From: Allobosea sp. Root483D1
Lineage (GTDB): Bacteria; Pseudomonadota; Alphaproteobacteria; Rhizobiales; Beijerinckiaceae
Reading direction: 5' to 3'
Length of the DNA stretch: 47,541 nucleotides
Assembly (NCBI RefSeq): GCF_001429505.1
Contig: NZ_LMJW01000004.1
Coordinates: 12,989 to 60,529, forward strand
In this document: positions 1-10,966 of the stretch, one piece after another
Layout: each line of letters opens with the position of its first letter
How positions within the stretch are numbered: the stretch's first letter is position 1
Program-made: the position numbers and the translations under genes
Notes under the pieces: generated by a model
The model's input: the letters and a program-made list of their open reading frames with translations, nothing else
The model's database searches: none
Told to the model about the DNA's origin: nothing

Positions 1-204
1 ATGGTGGCGGCACGCTGCCACAGGGTTTCTGAGACCCGGCGCTGCGAGATTTCCCGTATCTGCAAGCAGCTTGCTTCGCGTGGATGGCCGGGCTCGCCCT
101 GACCATCCACGCCTTCCGTGTTGAAGAGCATGCTCAAGTCGTGAATGCTCGCCACAAGGGCGAGCGAACTAGCAGCGTAACCCGCTCTCCTGGTCCGTAG
201 CACC

Positions 205-347
205 GCAGGATCGTCATTGAGGTGAGCTCGATGCCGTTGTCGGATCGTATCCGGCCCGCCGCGCAAGCGGATGATGGCATTTGATTCCCGAGCCACGAGC
301 AGGCCCGATAGCCAAGTGTCGGCAACGAGCGCCAAGCCTCGCGTGTA
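205..347 (-). pseudogene. IS3-family transposase (OrfB) remnant, frameshifted
   Basis: On the minus strand, reading from about 347, one frame gives TRGLALVADTWLSGLLVARE followed by a stretch ending GGPDT. A second frame then gives IRSDNGIELTSMTILR. Together these match the rve integrase core of IS3-type OrfB proteins (usual pattern: L-A-L-V-A-D-T-S-L-S-G, then V-S-D-N-G-T-E-F-T-S), which includes one catalytic Asp. The two halves are in different frames, and similarity stops at about 205, so this is a broken piece and not an active element. No terminal inverted repeats are visible. The rest of 1-367 shows no convincing coding region. Confidence 0.65.
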
Positions 348-367
348 CCGAACAGCCCTTTTTCGTC

Positions 368-613
368 TCAGCGTCGGCTGCTTGAAACCCGGCCCTGATG
401 CCCACCGGACAGGAACTGCATGAAAGCCGGCGGGATCTCGATGAAGTCGAGAGCTTCCTGGCGGATATCGAAGTCCGCGATAGCCTCGGTCAGCATCTCG
501 AATTCCCGCTCGCCGTCAGAGCCCCTCGAGGAGGAGATGAGCTGTGCAGCCCGCAGCACAGCAGCCTTCCGCTGTTCATAAGACGAGATCATCACGGCGT
601 CGGCGTTCGGCAT
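368..613 (-). CDS. Small hypothetical protein, 81 aa
   Basis: I do not recognise this protein. It is 81 residues, with a helical, charged middle (about residues 10-55, rich in Ala, Glu and Arg) and no signal peptide or membrane segment. The start at 613 is supported by a GAGGTGG ribosome-binding sequence six bases upstream on the minus strand. A second Met lies at residue 8. It sits alone between the IS3 remnant and the transporter gene, in a region with less GC-biased codon use than the rest of the window, so it is probably part of an acquired segment. The 286 bases upstream (614-899) show no gene that I can support. An antitoxin-like or regulatory role is possible but nothing in the sequence shows it. 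Confidence 0.5.
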   Translation of the reverse strand: MPNADAVMISSYEQRKAAVLRAAQLISSSRGSDGEREFEMLTEAIADFDIRQEALDFIEIPPAFMQFLSGGHQGRVSSSRR

Positions 614-899
614 GACACCACCTCATCGCTACGCAACTCACACCTGCTACGCTAGCGACCCAACCGGCGGAATACGAGTCGCTTGTCAAGATTGCTCGGT
701 ATCCGGGCTCAGACGCCTATGATGGAGTTAGCTGACCGCCGGCACTGGGAGACGTGGACCCGTCGCAGCGCGCCATCAGCGGAAGTTGGCGCTTTGTCCG
801 ATAGCGGACACCAGCGGCTCTGGGACGGGATGTCGGCTCCCGACCCATCTGAGACGCTGTCCGGTTACGGGATCACAGGTTATTCGACGAGCGAACCAT

Positions 900-1799
900 T
901 TAGCTGAGCGCGCGTTCTTCTTGTATTCGCTTGGCTCGATCAAGATATGTGACCAAGATCGCCCCGCACATGATAACTGTGCTAGGAATAACGAAGGCTT
1001 GTTCAAGCGTCTCGCCAAAAAGTAGTGCGCCGGCAACCGCGAGTGCTGGAATACGCAGGGTATCGAGCGCCGAGACCTGAACTGCGGTGCCATGGCGCGT
1101 CGCTTGGCTCAGTGACGCTTGAGTCATGTAGCCGGAAACAGCCATTAAAACGATCGCAAACATGAATGTTGCGGTTCCGTGCGTAAAGAGTGTCGTCGTG
1201 GCTATGGAAGAGGATGGAAGTTGAAGAGCGTCGGTCCCCAATATGCTCAATGCCAAGAAGATCACCAGTTGCGCTGCATTCATGAGGAGTAATATTGAAT
1301 GCGTAGATTGCCGTTGGCTGAGGGTTCCTAACATTATGTTAGTGCATGTCAGGATGCCAACGCCAGCAAACGGAATTATAATCGCGAGACCCATGACATC
1401 TTTATATTGAAAGACGATAGCTGCAGCTCCGGCGAAAATTAAGCTGAGCCCAATCCACGCGAATCGGGCTGGTCGTAGCCGGAACGCGAAAACACCGATT
1501 GCGGCCGCGAACAACGGTCCACTGAATTCAATGCTCGCCACGAGGCCCAGCGGCAGATTGGCGACACTCCAAACCACCGCGATCGCGCCTACAGCATGCA
1601 GAGCGCTTCGAGTGAGATGCAGCGGCAGGCGCGAGCGCCAGACCTCGCGAAATAACGTACGATCGTGCCAACCTAGGACGAGACCGATCGCCAACCCACC
1701 GGCCGAGCGTATGGCGAGAATTTCCGGATAGGAGAGGTCGAGCTTCAGTTGACGGATCGCGACAGCGAGGAGGAAATAGGCGAAGACGTTTCCGGCCAT
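900..1799 (-). CDS. DMT/EamA-family transporter
   Basis: This is an inner-membrane transporter of the drug/metabolite superfamily, with about ten hydrophobic segments arranged as two EamA repeats. From the ATG at 1799 the protein is 299 residues, the usual EamA length. The frame stays open to an ATG at 1931, but that extension overlaps the conserved C-terminal part of the upstream carbamoyltransferase gene and does not look like transporter sequence, so I prefer 1799. This still leaves a 55-base overlap with the upstream gene, which suggests translational coupling. Family members move amino acids, nucleosides or other small metabolites, often outward. The close coupling to a carbamoyltransferase paralogue suggests export or uptake of a related compound. 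The substrate cannot be read from the sequence. Confidence 0.8.
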   Translation of the reverse strand: MAGNVFAYFLLAVAIRQLKLDLSYPEILAIRSAGGLAIGLVLGWHDRTLFREVWRSRLPLHLTRSALHAVGAIAVVWSVANLPLGLVASIEFSGPLFAAAIGVFAFRLRPARFAWIGLSLIFAGAAAIVFQYKDVMGLAIIIPFAGVGILTCTNIMLGTLSQRQSTHSILLLMNAAQLVIFLALSILGTDALQLPSSSIATTTLFTHGTATFMFAIVLMAVSGYMTQASLSQATRHGTAVQVSALDTLRIPALAVAGALLFGETLEQAFVIPSTVIMCGAILVTYLDRAKRIQEERALS

Positions 1800-2782
1800 C
1801 CAGGCCGCAAACGCGAAAGAGATCGCCCCGCCCAGCGCCGGCCCGCGAGCATGCGGCTGAGAACCGCCATCCGAATTGGAACCGAGAGCCGGACCTGTTC
1901 GAAGTACGCGGCGTTCGGGAGGCTGTCGCATGACTTGTCTGTCTCGGAATGCCGTGGCAGGGGATTCATAATCATCGTTTTCGACCGGTTTCTAAGTATC
2001 TTTTCGGCCGTCAATGTAAATTTCTCGTCCTCTATCTTTTGAACCGTGTCCATATCACCAATACGTCCGCTGATGATACTGGATGCTTTCTGCGTTTGGA
2101 TCGAGAGAACGTCATGATCCAGCGTGGCTTCTACGTTGTCGACCATATCGATAGTCGTGCCGCAATGCCTCAAGTCATCAATTGCAGCCGCAGCGACGTT
2201 GGATAATTTCGTCTCAGGTGCGAGGCAAAGGGTGAAGCGCCGCGGGGCGCGCAACGCGAGCAGTTTCATGAAGGAAAGGGCATGACGGGCGGTCGGATCG
2301 CACGACAGTGCCACCGATAGCTCCCTGACATCTCCAAGGCGCCGCTCGATCGTGAAGAGATCGACAAGGGCTTGAGTCGGATGCTCGCCAATTCCGTTCC
2401 CGCCGTTGACCACGGGAAGGTGCGTAAGGCGCGCGATCTCTTCGATCGTCGAGACATGTTCGGTCCTGGCGACGATGAGGTCGCAGTACTCCGAGACCGT
2501 CCGAATGTGATCCTCCAGGTCTTCGCCTTGAGGCTTGCCGAGCCGACTGCCCGGCGAAGCCGAGATATCGACGATATGATGGCGGAGTCGGGAGGCCGCG
2601 ACGTCGAAACCTATCCTGGTCCTCGTGCTTTCCTGCTCGAAGAAAAGGCCGATCATCTTGGCGCTTGTCCGTGCCGGCAACTTTCCGTCGGCAATCGCCG
2701 CAGCCTTGTTCAAGACGTCGATCAGGTCCGATTCGTCGATATCATCGGCGGATAGGAGGTCTTTGACGCCTACGCCAGCCAT
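1745..2782 (-). CDS. Aspartate carbamoyltransferase paralogue with altered acceptor site
   Basis: This 345-residue protein has the carbamoyltransferase fold. The carbamoyl-phosphate site is intact: STRTR at residues 52-56, Arg106, HPTQ at 134-137, and PLPR at 274-277. In E. coli PyrB the motif TRVQKER supplies Arg229 and Gln231 for L-aspartate binding. The matching stretch here reads IQTQKAS (228-234), so the arginine is replaced by Gln while the second Gln remains. The usual His before PLPR is Asn. This suggests a different amino acceptor. Family similarity ends near residue 313, and the last 30 or so residues overlap the transporter gene in another frame. It lies 42 bases downstream of the GGDEF-EAL gene. 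No pyrC or pyrI lies next to it, so it is probably not the housekeeping pyrB. Function as a carbamoyltransferase is likely; the substrate is unknown. Confidence 0.8.
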   Translation of the reverse strand: MAGVGVKDLLSADDIDESDLIDVLNKAAAIADGKLPARTSAKMIGLFFEQESTRTRIGFDVAASRLRHHIVDISASPGSRLGKPQGEDLEDHIRTVSEYCDLIVARTEHVSTIEEIARLTHLPVVNGGNGIGEHPTQALVDLFTIERRLGDVRELSVALSCDPTARHALSFMKLLALRAPRRFTLCLAPETKLSNVAAAAIDDLRHCGTTIDMVDNVEATLDHDVLSIQTQKASSIISGRIGDMDTVQKIEDEKFTLTAEKILRNRSKTMIMNPLPRHSETDKSCDSLPNAAYFEQVRLSVPIRMAVLSRMLAGRRWAGRSLSRLRPGWPETSSPISSSLSRSVN

Positions 2783-2824
2783 AGGGCCCTGGCTCCCGTT
2801 GCTAGGAAGCAGAACATATCCTGT

Positions 2825-4750
2825 TTAGGCTGCGGAGGAACGGCCCTTTTTCGTCACGGTTGTGGAAGGCCGGTCGATAGCGGGAAGCGCGACGCGCCGA
2901 TCGATGATCGGATCGATATCCTCCTTCGGCATTGGCCGCGCGAACAGGAAGCCCTGAACGCCATAAGGGGCGAAGCGCGTCACCGCTTCGAACTGCTCTG
3001 GCGTCTCCACGCCTTCGACGATCATCGGCACGTTCAAATCGCCCGCCAGACCCGTGATTGCCCGCATCAACGCTCTCGCCTTGGTGCTCGTGGCGATGCT
3101 GCCGACGAAGGCCCGGTCGATCTTCAAGATGTCGATCGGGAGCTCTGCAAAGTAGCTCAGCGACGAGTATCCCGTGCCGAAATCATCAAGAGCGACCTTC
3201 ACGCCCAGCGCGCGTATCCGGTGCAGCGTCGCGATCACGAAGTCCTTGTCTTCCGCAAGCGTCGTCTCAGTGACCTCGATGGTCACCCGGTGAGGCGCAA
3301 CCCCGGTCCGCCGCAGCGCGTCTTCGATGACGCCGACGAGATCATGATCCCGGTGGAACTGCTTGGCGGATACGTTGACGCTGACGCCGACCGGCTGCGG
3401 CCAGCTGACCGCAGCCTTCAGCGCCTGCTCGATGGCAAAAGAACCGAGGCTCTTGATCAGCCCATTCTGCTCGGCAAGGGGGATAAATTCCGCAGGGCTG
3501 ACCGAGCCACGCATTGGATGCCTCCAGCGCATCAACGCCTCGCACATCAATATCGTTCGACCGCGCGGGCTATAGATCGGCTGAAAATGGAGTTCGAATT
3601 GACCTTCGACAATGGCCTTCGCTAAATCCTGCTCCAACTCGATCCGACGATCATAGGCTTCACTCAGCTCTGGCACATAAGACAGCCAGCGGTTTTTCCC
3701 TTCAGCCTTCGCCTTGTAGAGAGCCAGATCGCAGTGCTTGAGTGAACGTTCGATCGACTCGCCAGTCGCATTGGTGAGGCCGATACTGACGGAAACCGAG
3801 AGAGTGGCTTTGCCGACGCTTATGGGGTCTACAAACAAGCTGACCACCAACGCGGCTAGCTCGGCAACATCTTTGCTGGTGCGATCGGACACGATCATGA
3901 ACTCGTCGCCGCCGATTCGCGCGGCTTTTTCGCCGGGCTCCAGAACCGACGAGATGCGAGCGGCGACCAGAGACAGCAGGGCATCGCCGACGTCGTGGCC
4001 CAAGGTGTCGTTGACTGTTTTGAAATCATCGACATCCACGGACAGGAGGTAGGTTCGTCTCCCCGAAGAAAGCCGCTCTTCCACCTCCTCGATGAACCCG
4101 CGCCTGTTGAGAAGCGAGGTGATGCTGTCGGTCTTCGCGATCGTCTGAAGATCGCGTGTTGTGCGAAAATTCGATACGAACACGCGGTGTATGACGTCCG
4201 AGGACGAAATCGTCAGCACAACGGTCATCAACAGCGCACCAGCGATAACGACGAACGCCGGGATTTGAGACGCAATCAGCGCGCCGGCGAAGGGTAGCGC
4301 TGCGAAAGTGACCTGGATATTCGTGATGAACGGGCGGGAGCTATTACGGCCCGCAATTCCGGCGATGTAGCCGATGGTCTGCGCAACCGCCAACGTCACG
4401 ACACGGTCGTCGGAGTGAACCGTGACGGCATATGCACCGAAACAGCTCATCGTGAACGCGGTCGCCCACGCGCCAGCATAGGCCAGACGCTCGAATACGA
4501 GGGTCGAAACCGATAATTGCTTCCGTCTATAAAGAACCTGTGCTCCGAAGCGGAATGCGCCAACGCAACCCATGACGGCGCTGAGGAGAGCGAAAGTGGC
4601 GTCACCTGTGATGGCAGCGCAAGCTGCGATCACTATCGTTGCGATCGCCATCCCGATCGGGATTGCCAATGGCGTGCCGTAGAGCGCACGCACCATGACG
4701 CTGCGAAGCTCAGGATCATAGAGGACCGTCGTGGAAGCACGCGTCTTCAT
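2825..4750 (-). CDS. Membrane-anchored GGDEF-EAL cyclic-di-GMP protein
   Basis: The 641-residue protein (from the ATG at 4750; the frame is open to a TTG at 4801) has an N-terminal block of about five or six membrane segments in its first 200 residues. A GGDEF domain follows, with an intact IGGDEF motif, and then a C-terminal EAL domain. The EAL part keeps EALMRWRHP, DDFGTGYSS, LKIDRAF and EGVET, so the phosphodiesterase residues look complete. Both activities are possible. The product-inhibition site (RxxD five residues before GGDEF) is absent; that position reads EPGE. The gene starts a leftward run with the carbamoyltransferase and the transporter and may be co-transcribed with them. The sensory input of the membrane block is unknown. 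The choice of start is uncertain because neither candidate has a well-placed ribosome-binding site. Confidence 0.9.
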   Translation of the reverse strand: MKTRASTTVLYDPELRSVMVRALYGTPLAIPIGMAIATIVIAACAAITGDATFALLSAVMGCVGAFRFGAQVLYRRKQLSVSTLVFERLAYAGAWATAFTMSCFGAYAVTVHSDDRVVTLAVAQTIGYIAGIAGRNSSRPFITNIQVTFAALPFAGALIASQIPAFVVIAGALLMTVVLTISSSDVIHRVFVSNFRTTRDLQTIAKTDSITSLLNRRGFIEEVEERLSSGRRTYLLSVDVDDFKTVNDTLGHDVGDALLSLVAARISSVLEPGEKAARIGGDEFMIVSDRTSKDVAELAALVVSLFVDPISVGKATLSVSVSIGLTNATGESIERSLKHCDLALYKAKAEGKNRWLSYVPELSEAYDRRIELEQDLAKAIVEGQFELHFQPIYSPRGRTILMCEALMRWRHPMRGSVSPAEFIPLAEQNGLIKSLGSFAIEQALKAAVSWPQPVGVSVNVSAKQFHRDHDLVGVIEDALRRTGVAPHRVTIEVTETTLAEDKDFVIATLHRIRALGVKVALDDFGTGYSSLSYFAELPIDILKIDRAFVGSIATSTKARALMRAITGLAGDLNVPMIVEGVETPEQFEAVTRFAPYGVQGFLFARPMPKEDIDPIIDRRVALPAIDRPSTTVTKKGRSSAA

Positions 4751-4889
4751 CAATGTCGAAATCCGAGCCCCAGCTCCTTTACCGGTCCGACACTCTTGCA
4801 AGGCAATCGTCGATAATTCGTTGACGCGGGCGGGGTCCGACCGCGCCGGGTTCGTTCGGAAGCTCCAACGCTTGAGTATTCGTGTTAGT

Positions 4890-5230
4890 CATGGTCGCTT
4901 CTTCGCCTATGCCACCAACTATCTGATCGACCTCGATCACGCAGTCATCGTCGATGTCGAGGCGAGTCGCGCCATCCGGCGGGCCGAAGTCGGATCGGCC
5001 CGCACTATTATCGACCGAACCCAGGAGCGCTTCGGCCTCTGGCCGGCCAAGCTCGCCGTCGACAGTGCCTATGGGTCGGCCGAGACCTCGCCTGGCTGGT
5101 CCATGAGCACGGGATCAAGCCGCATACCCCGGTCTTCGACAAATCTCAGCGCGGCGACGGCACCTTCAGCCGCTCCGACTTCGCCTATGACCGCGCGCGA
5201 TCTCTACGCATGCCCGCCGGGTGCGACCAC
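4890..5230 (+). pseudogene. IS1182-like transposase fragment with two frameshifts
   Basis: Reading rightward from about 4890, the translation FFAYATNYLIDLDHAVIVDV and onward through RTQERFGLWPAKLAVDSAYG matches the central DDE region of IS1182-type transposases. One base is lost near 5084 (after the codons for GSAE), and the next stretch, LAWLVHEHGIKPHTPVFDKS, continues in another frame. Near 5195 the frame returns and gives RDLYACPPG. Both ends of the transposase are missing, so this is a decayed internal fragment. It fills most of the space between the GGDEF-EAL gene and gyrB, and nothing else is recognisable between 4751 and 5269. It probably marks the right edge of an acquired segment. 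Confidence 0.8.
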
Positions 5231-5269
5231 ACCAGAACGCCTATCGAACTGAGCGCCCGCTCATGTCGC

Positions 5270-7793
<2,524 letters not shown>

Positions 7794-7826
7794 GTGCGTG
7801 CGCACGCGTACGCGAGAGCGGGGGAT

Positions 7827-9665
7827 TTAGCCAGAAAATGTCGCGATCGCATCCAGGAAAACCTCGCCATATTGCGCGAGCTTGCGTTCGCCGACGCCTT
7901 CGACGCCTCGCATCTCCTCGAGGCCGAGCGGCCGCTCGCGCGCCATGGCGATCAGCGTCCGGTCGGTGAAGATGATGTAGGCGGCGACGCCTTCCTCGCG
8001 CGCGATGCTCAGGCGCAGCTGGCGCAGATGCTCGAACAGGGCGGCGGTGTCGCCGTCGAGCCCGTCGGCACGCGCCGCCTCGCGCTGGCCGCGGCGCGAG
8101 CGCCGCTCGGCCAGCGGATCGACGCGGAGCGCGATCGGCTCGCGGCCGAACAGGATGTCCTCGCCCTTTTCCGTCAGGCAGAAGCCGCCATGCTCGACGC
8201 TGGCCTCGGCGAGTGCGCCGGCGGCGAAGAGCTTGCGCGTCAGCGCCATCCAGGCGCCCTTGGGCTTGTCGTTGCCGACGCCGAAGGTCTTCAGGCCATC
8301 ATGGTTCTGGCGCCGGATTGCCTCGGTCGCAGTGCCGGTCAGGATATCCGCGAGATGGCCGGCGCCGTAGCGCTGGCCGGAGCGGATCACCGCCGAGAGC
8401 AGCTTGCGGGCGTCGAGCGTGGCGTCCGAGAGCTCGGGCGCGGCCGGACCGCAGAGGTCGCAGCGGAATTCCGCCTGGCCATGCCGGCAGGGCGGCACCT
8501 GCTCGCCGAAATAAGCCAGCAGCGCCGAGCGCCGGCAAAGCGCCGATTCGCACAGGTCGATCATGGCGTTGAGGCGCTTGTGCTCGATGCGCCGGCGTTC
8601 GTCGTCGATCTGCTTCTCGTCGATCTGGCGGCGGCGCAGCGCCATGTCTTCGACCCCGTAGAGCGTCAGCGTATCGGCCGGCAGCCCGTCGCGGCCGGCA
8701 CGGCCGATCTCCTGGTAATAGCCCTCGATCGAGCCCGGCATATCGGCATGGACGACGAAGCGGACATCCGGCTTGTTGATGCCCATACCGAAGGCGATAG
8801 TGGCGCAGACGACGACGCCGTCCTCCTGCAGGAAGATGTCCTGGTTGCGGTTGCGCACCGTCTGCTCCAGCCCGGCATGGTAGGCATAGGCCTTCCAGCC
8901 CTTCTCGCTCAGGCCCGCGGCGAGGCGCTCGGTCCGGCTGCGCGAAGAACAGTAGACAATGCCCGAGCCGCCGCGATGGACCTTCAGGAAATCGTCGATC
9001 TGCCGGCGTGGCTGCTCCTTCGGCGCGAAGGTAAGCTTCAGGTTCGGCCGGTCGAAGGAATGGACGACGAGGTACGGCGGCGCCGGGAAGAGTTGCTGGG
9101 CGATGTCGTCGCGCGTCTGCCGGTCGGCGGTCGCGGTGAGCGCCGTCACCGGGACATCGCCGAGCGCCTCGCGCACCTTCGAGAGCAGCCGGTATTCCGG
9201 CCGGAAGTCGTGGCCCCATTGCGAGACGCAATGCGCTTCGTCGATGGCCAGGCGGGTGACGCCGAGGCGGCGCAGGCGGGCGACGAGTCCTTCGCCCGCC
9301 AATCGCTCGGGCGAGACGAACAGTAGCCGCAGCTCGCCGGAATTGAGCTTGTCCCAGGCCTGGGCCGCCTCAGCCTCGCTGTTCATCGAATTGAGCGAGG
9401 CGGCTGAGACGCCTGCGCGCACCAATTGGCCGACCTGGTCGCGCATCAATGCGATCAGCGGCGAGACCACCAGTGTCAGCCCGCCCGCGACCAGCGCCGG
9501 CAGCTGGTAGCACATCGACTTGCCTGAACCCGTCGGCATCACCGCGAAGACGTCGCGGCCGGAAAGCGCGGCCTCGATCACTTCCCATTGCCCGGGGCGG
9601 AAATCGTCATAGCCGAAGACCGACTTCAGGATCGCGCGGGCTTCTGATTCGCGGGGCGACGACAT
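7827..9665 (-). CDS. recQ: ATP-dependent DNA helicase RecQ
   Basis: This is a 3'-5' superfamily 2 helicase acting in recombination and replication-fork repair. With the ATG at 9665 it has 612 residues, the usual RecQ size. The motifs are in order: FRPGQ (motif 0), MPTGSGKS (Walker A) near residue 43, SPLIALMRDQV, DEAHCVSQWGHDFRPEY, then TATAD, the second helicase lobe with GRAGRDG, and a zinc-binding region carrying four Cys within the CRRSALLAYFGE-CRHG-CDLC stretch. A winged-helix region and a C-terminal HRDC domain (ERPLGLEEMRGVEGVG) complete it. The frame is open to an ATG at 9695, but those ten extra residues are not typical. It lies upstream of gyrB in the same direction. Confidence 0.96.
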   Translation of the reverse strand: MSSPRESEARAILKSVFGYDDFRPGQWEVIEAALSGRDVFAVMPTGSGKSMCYQLPALVAGGLTLVVSPLIALMRDQVGQLVRAGVSAASLNSMNSEAEAAQAWDKLNSGELRLLFVSPERLAGEGLVARLRRLGVTRLAIDEAHCVSQWGHDFRPEYRLLSKVREALGDVPVTALTATADRQTRDDIAQQLFPAPPYLVVHSFDRPNLKLTFAPKEQPRRQIDDFLKVHRGGSGIVYCSSRSRTERLAAGLSEKGWKAYAYHAGLEQTVRNRNQDIFLQEDGVVVCATIAFGMGINKPDVRFVVHADMPGSIEGYYQEIGRAGRDGLPADTLTLYGVEDMALRRRQIDEKQIDDERRRIEHKRLNAMIDLCESALCRRSALLAYFGEQVPPCRHGQAEFRCDLCGPAAPELSDATLDARKLLSAVIRSGQRYGAGHLADILTGTATEAIRRQNHDGLKTFGVGNDKPKGAWMALTRKLFAAGALAEASVEHGGFCLTEKGEDILFGREPIALRVDPLAERRSRRGQREAARADGLDGDTAALFEHLRQLRLSIAREEGVAAYIIFTDRTLIAMARERPLGLEEMRGVEGVGERKLAQYGEVFLDAIATFSG

Positions 9666-9792
9666 CCGCCGGATGTGCCGGATTTGCAGCGCCATGGCCA
9701 GTCATCGCGCGGATCCGTCCCCGGTTCCCGCAAGCCGGGTTGATCGGCTGCCGCTGCTGCCTCACGCTGGGGCAACTGCCGGGGAGGTTGCC

Positions 9793-10308
9793 ATGCGATT
9801 GCTTCTGACGGTCGTCATCTGTTGTCTCGCCGCGACGGCGCAGGCACGTCCGCTCGAACGCGAATTGCCGCCAAAGAGCAATGCCTGCTGGGAGCGCAGC
9901 TATGATGCCGCGCACCTCGCCAGCCATCCCCGGCAGAAGGTGGCGAGGATCCGCCTTCTGCACAGCCCGCGGAACTGGCAGCCGGGCGAGGGTGGCGGCC
10001 TCTACGTCATGCTCTACATCAACCTGCGCGAGCGCGTGACTCCCGGCCAGAACTTCGATTACCAGCTCAGCGGCTTCTGCAGGGCAGCCGGGCAGGCGCT
10101 GCGCTGCGTGCCGGAATGGGAGGCCGGCAGCTGGCGGATCGAGCGCGGCCCCAACGGCGCGCTCGATATCCGCAATGCCGGCATCACCGCCAATCCAAAC
10201 CCCTACGACGCCGAGGAGATCGCCGACGATGCGGTCAGCATTCCGGCCAAGCCGGATGACGGGGTCTGGCGCCTGTCGCCGGCCAGCGGGCGCTGCGAGA
10301 TCGAATGA
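9793..10308 (+). CDS. Hypothetical exported protein, 171 aa
   Basis: The protein starts with a clear Sec signal peptide (MRLLLTVVICCLAATAQA, cleavage after about residue 18). A mature part of about 150 residues follows, containing four Cys (NACWE, GFCR, LRCVP, GRCEIE) that could form two disulfides in the periplasm. The ATG at 9793 has a GGGGAGG ribosome-binding sequence directly upstream. I do not recognise the family; residues 40-150 look like a compact beta-rich domain. It reads away from recQ and converges with the FMN reductase gene, with only six bases between the two stop codons. Confidence 0.75.
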   Translation: MRLLLTVVICCLAATAQARPLERELPPKSNACWERSYDAAHLASHPRQKVARIRLLHSPRNWQPGEGGGLYVMLYINLRERVTPGQNFDYQLSGFCRAAGQALRCVPEWEAGSWRIERGPNGALDIRNAGITANPNPYDAEEIADDAVSIPAKPDDGVWRLSPASGRCEIE

Positions 10309-10314
10309 CCTGGC

Positions 10315-10875
10315 TCAGGGATGGAGCGCCGAAACCTTGACCAGCCGCGCCACCATCTTGTCGCGCAGGCTCCTGAGGCGCTTCTCGGTGAAGTCGCCAT
10401 CTTCGCCATAGGCCTTGTCGGCGCCGGCGACCGCCAGCATCTCCGGCACCAGCAGCGCACCGAAGCCGAGCTCCAGCACGCTGCGCAGCTGGGTCAGGCA
10501 GCGATAGGTGCCGAGGCTGCCGGCCGAGGCGCCGCCGAGGGCGACGACCTTCTCGCGCAGGCCAGGCCCGCCCGAGCGGACGATGCTGATCCAGTCGAGC
10601 GCGTTCTTCAGCGCCGGCGGATAGCCGGAATTGTATTCGGGGCTGGCGATGAACAGCCCGTCATGGCCATCGACCAGCGCCGCCAGCGCCGTCGCCTCGC
10701 CGGGCGGGTCGTTGTCATAGGCGCGGGCGTCGATCAGGGGCAGCGGGTAATCGCCTAGCGAGATCTGGGTGACGTCAGCCCCCGCAGCTTCGAGATTCCG
10801 GGCGATCAGGGTCGCAAGCCGGGTGTTCATCGAACCCGGGCGCCAGGAGCCGGCGAAGACGAGGATCTTGGGCAT
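10315..10875 (-). CDS. NAD(P)H-dependent FMN reductase family protein
   Basis: This 186-residue flavodoxin-fold protein belongs to the NADPH-dependent FMN reductase family (PF03358). It has the N-terminal phosphate-binding loop FAGSWRPGSMNTRLA (residues 7-21) and the family hallmark SPEYNSGYPPALKNALDW near residues 78-95. A GGASAGSLGTYR stretch follows, which in relatives contacts the flavin. Members reduce free or bound FMN, quinones, azo compounds or chromate using NAD(P)H, and act in the cytoplasm. The physiological substrate cannot be fixed from sequence. It stands alone, converging with the exported protein at 9793-10308. Confidence 0.88.
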   Translation of the reverse strand: MPKILVFAGSWRPGSMNTRLATLIARNLEAAGADVTQISLGDYPLPLIDARAYDNDPPGEATALAALVDGHDGLFIASPEYNSGYPPALKNALDWISIVRSGGPGLREKVVALGGASAGSLGTYRCLTQLRSVLELGFGALLVPEMLAVAGADKAYGEDGDFTEKRLRSLRDKMVARLVKVSALHP

Positions 10876-10966
10876 GGGCGCTCCGAACAGGGCAGCCGGG
10901 CGAACGGCCCGGCTTTCTCAGTTCGCGATGTCGGAGAGATGCGGTCGTCCCGTCAAGCCCGGGCCG

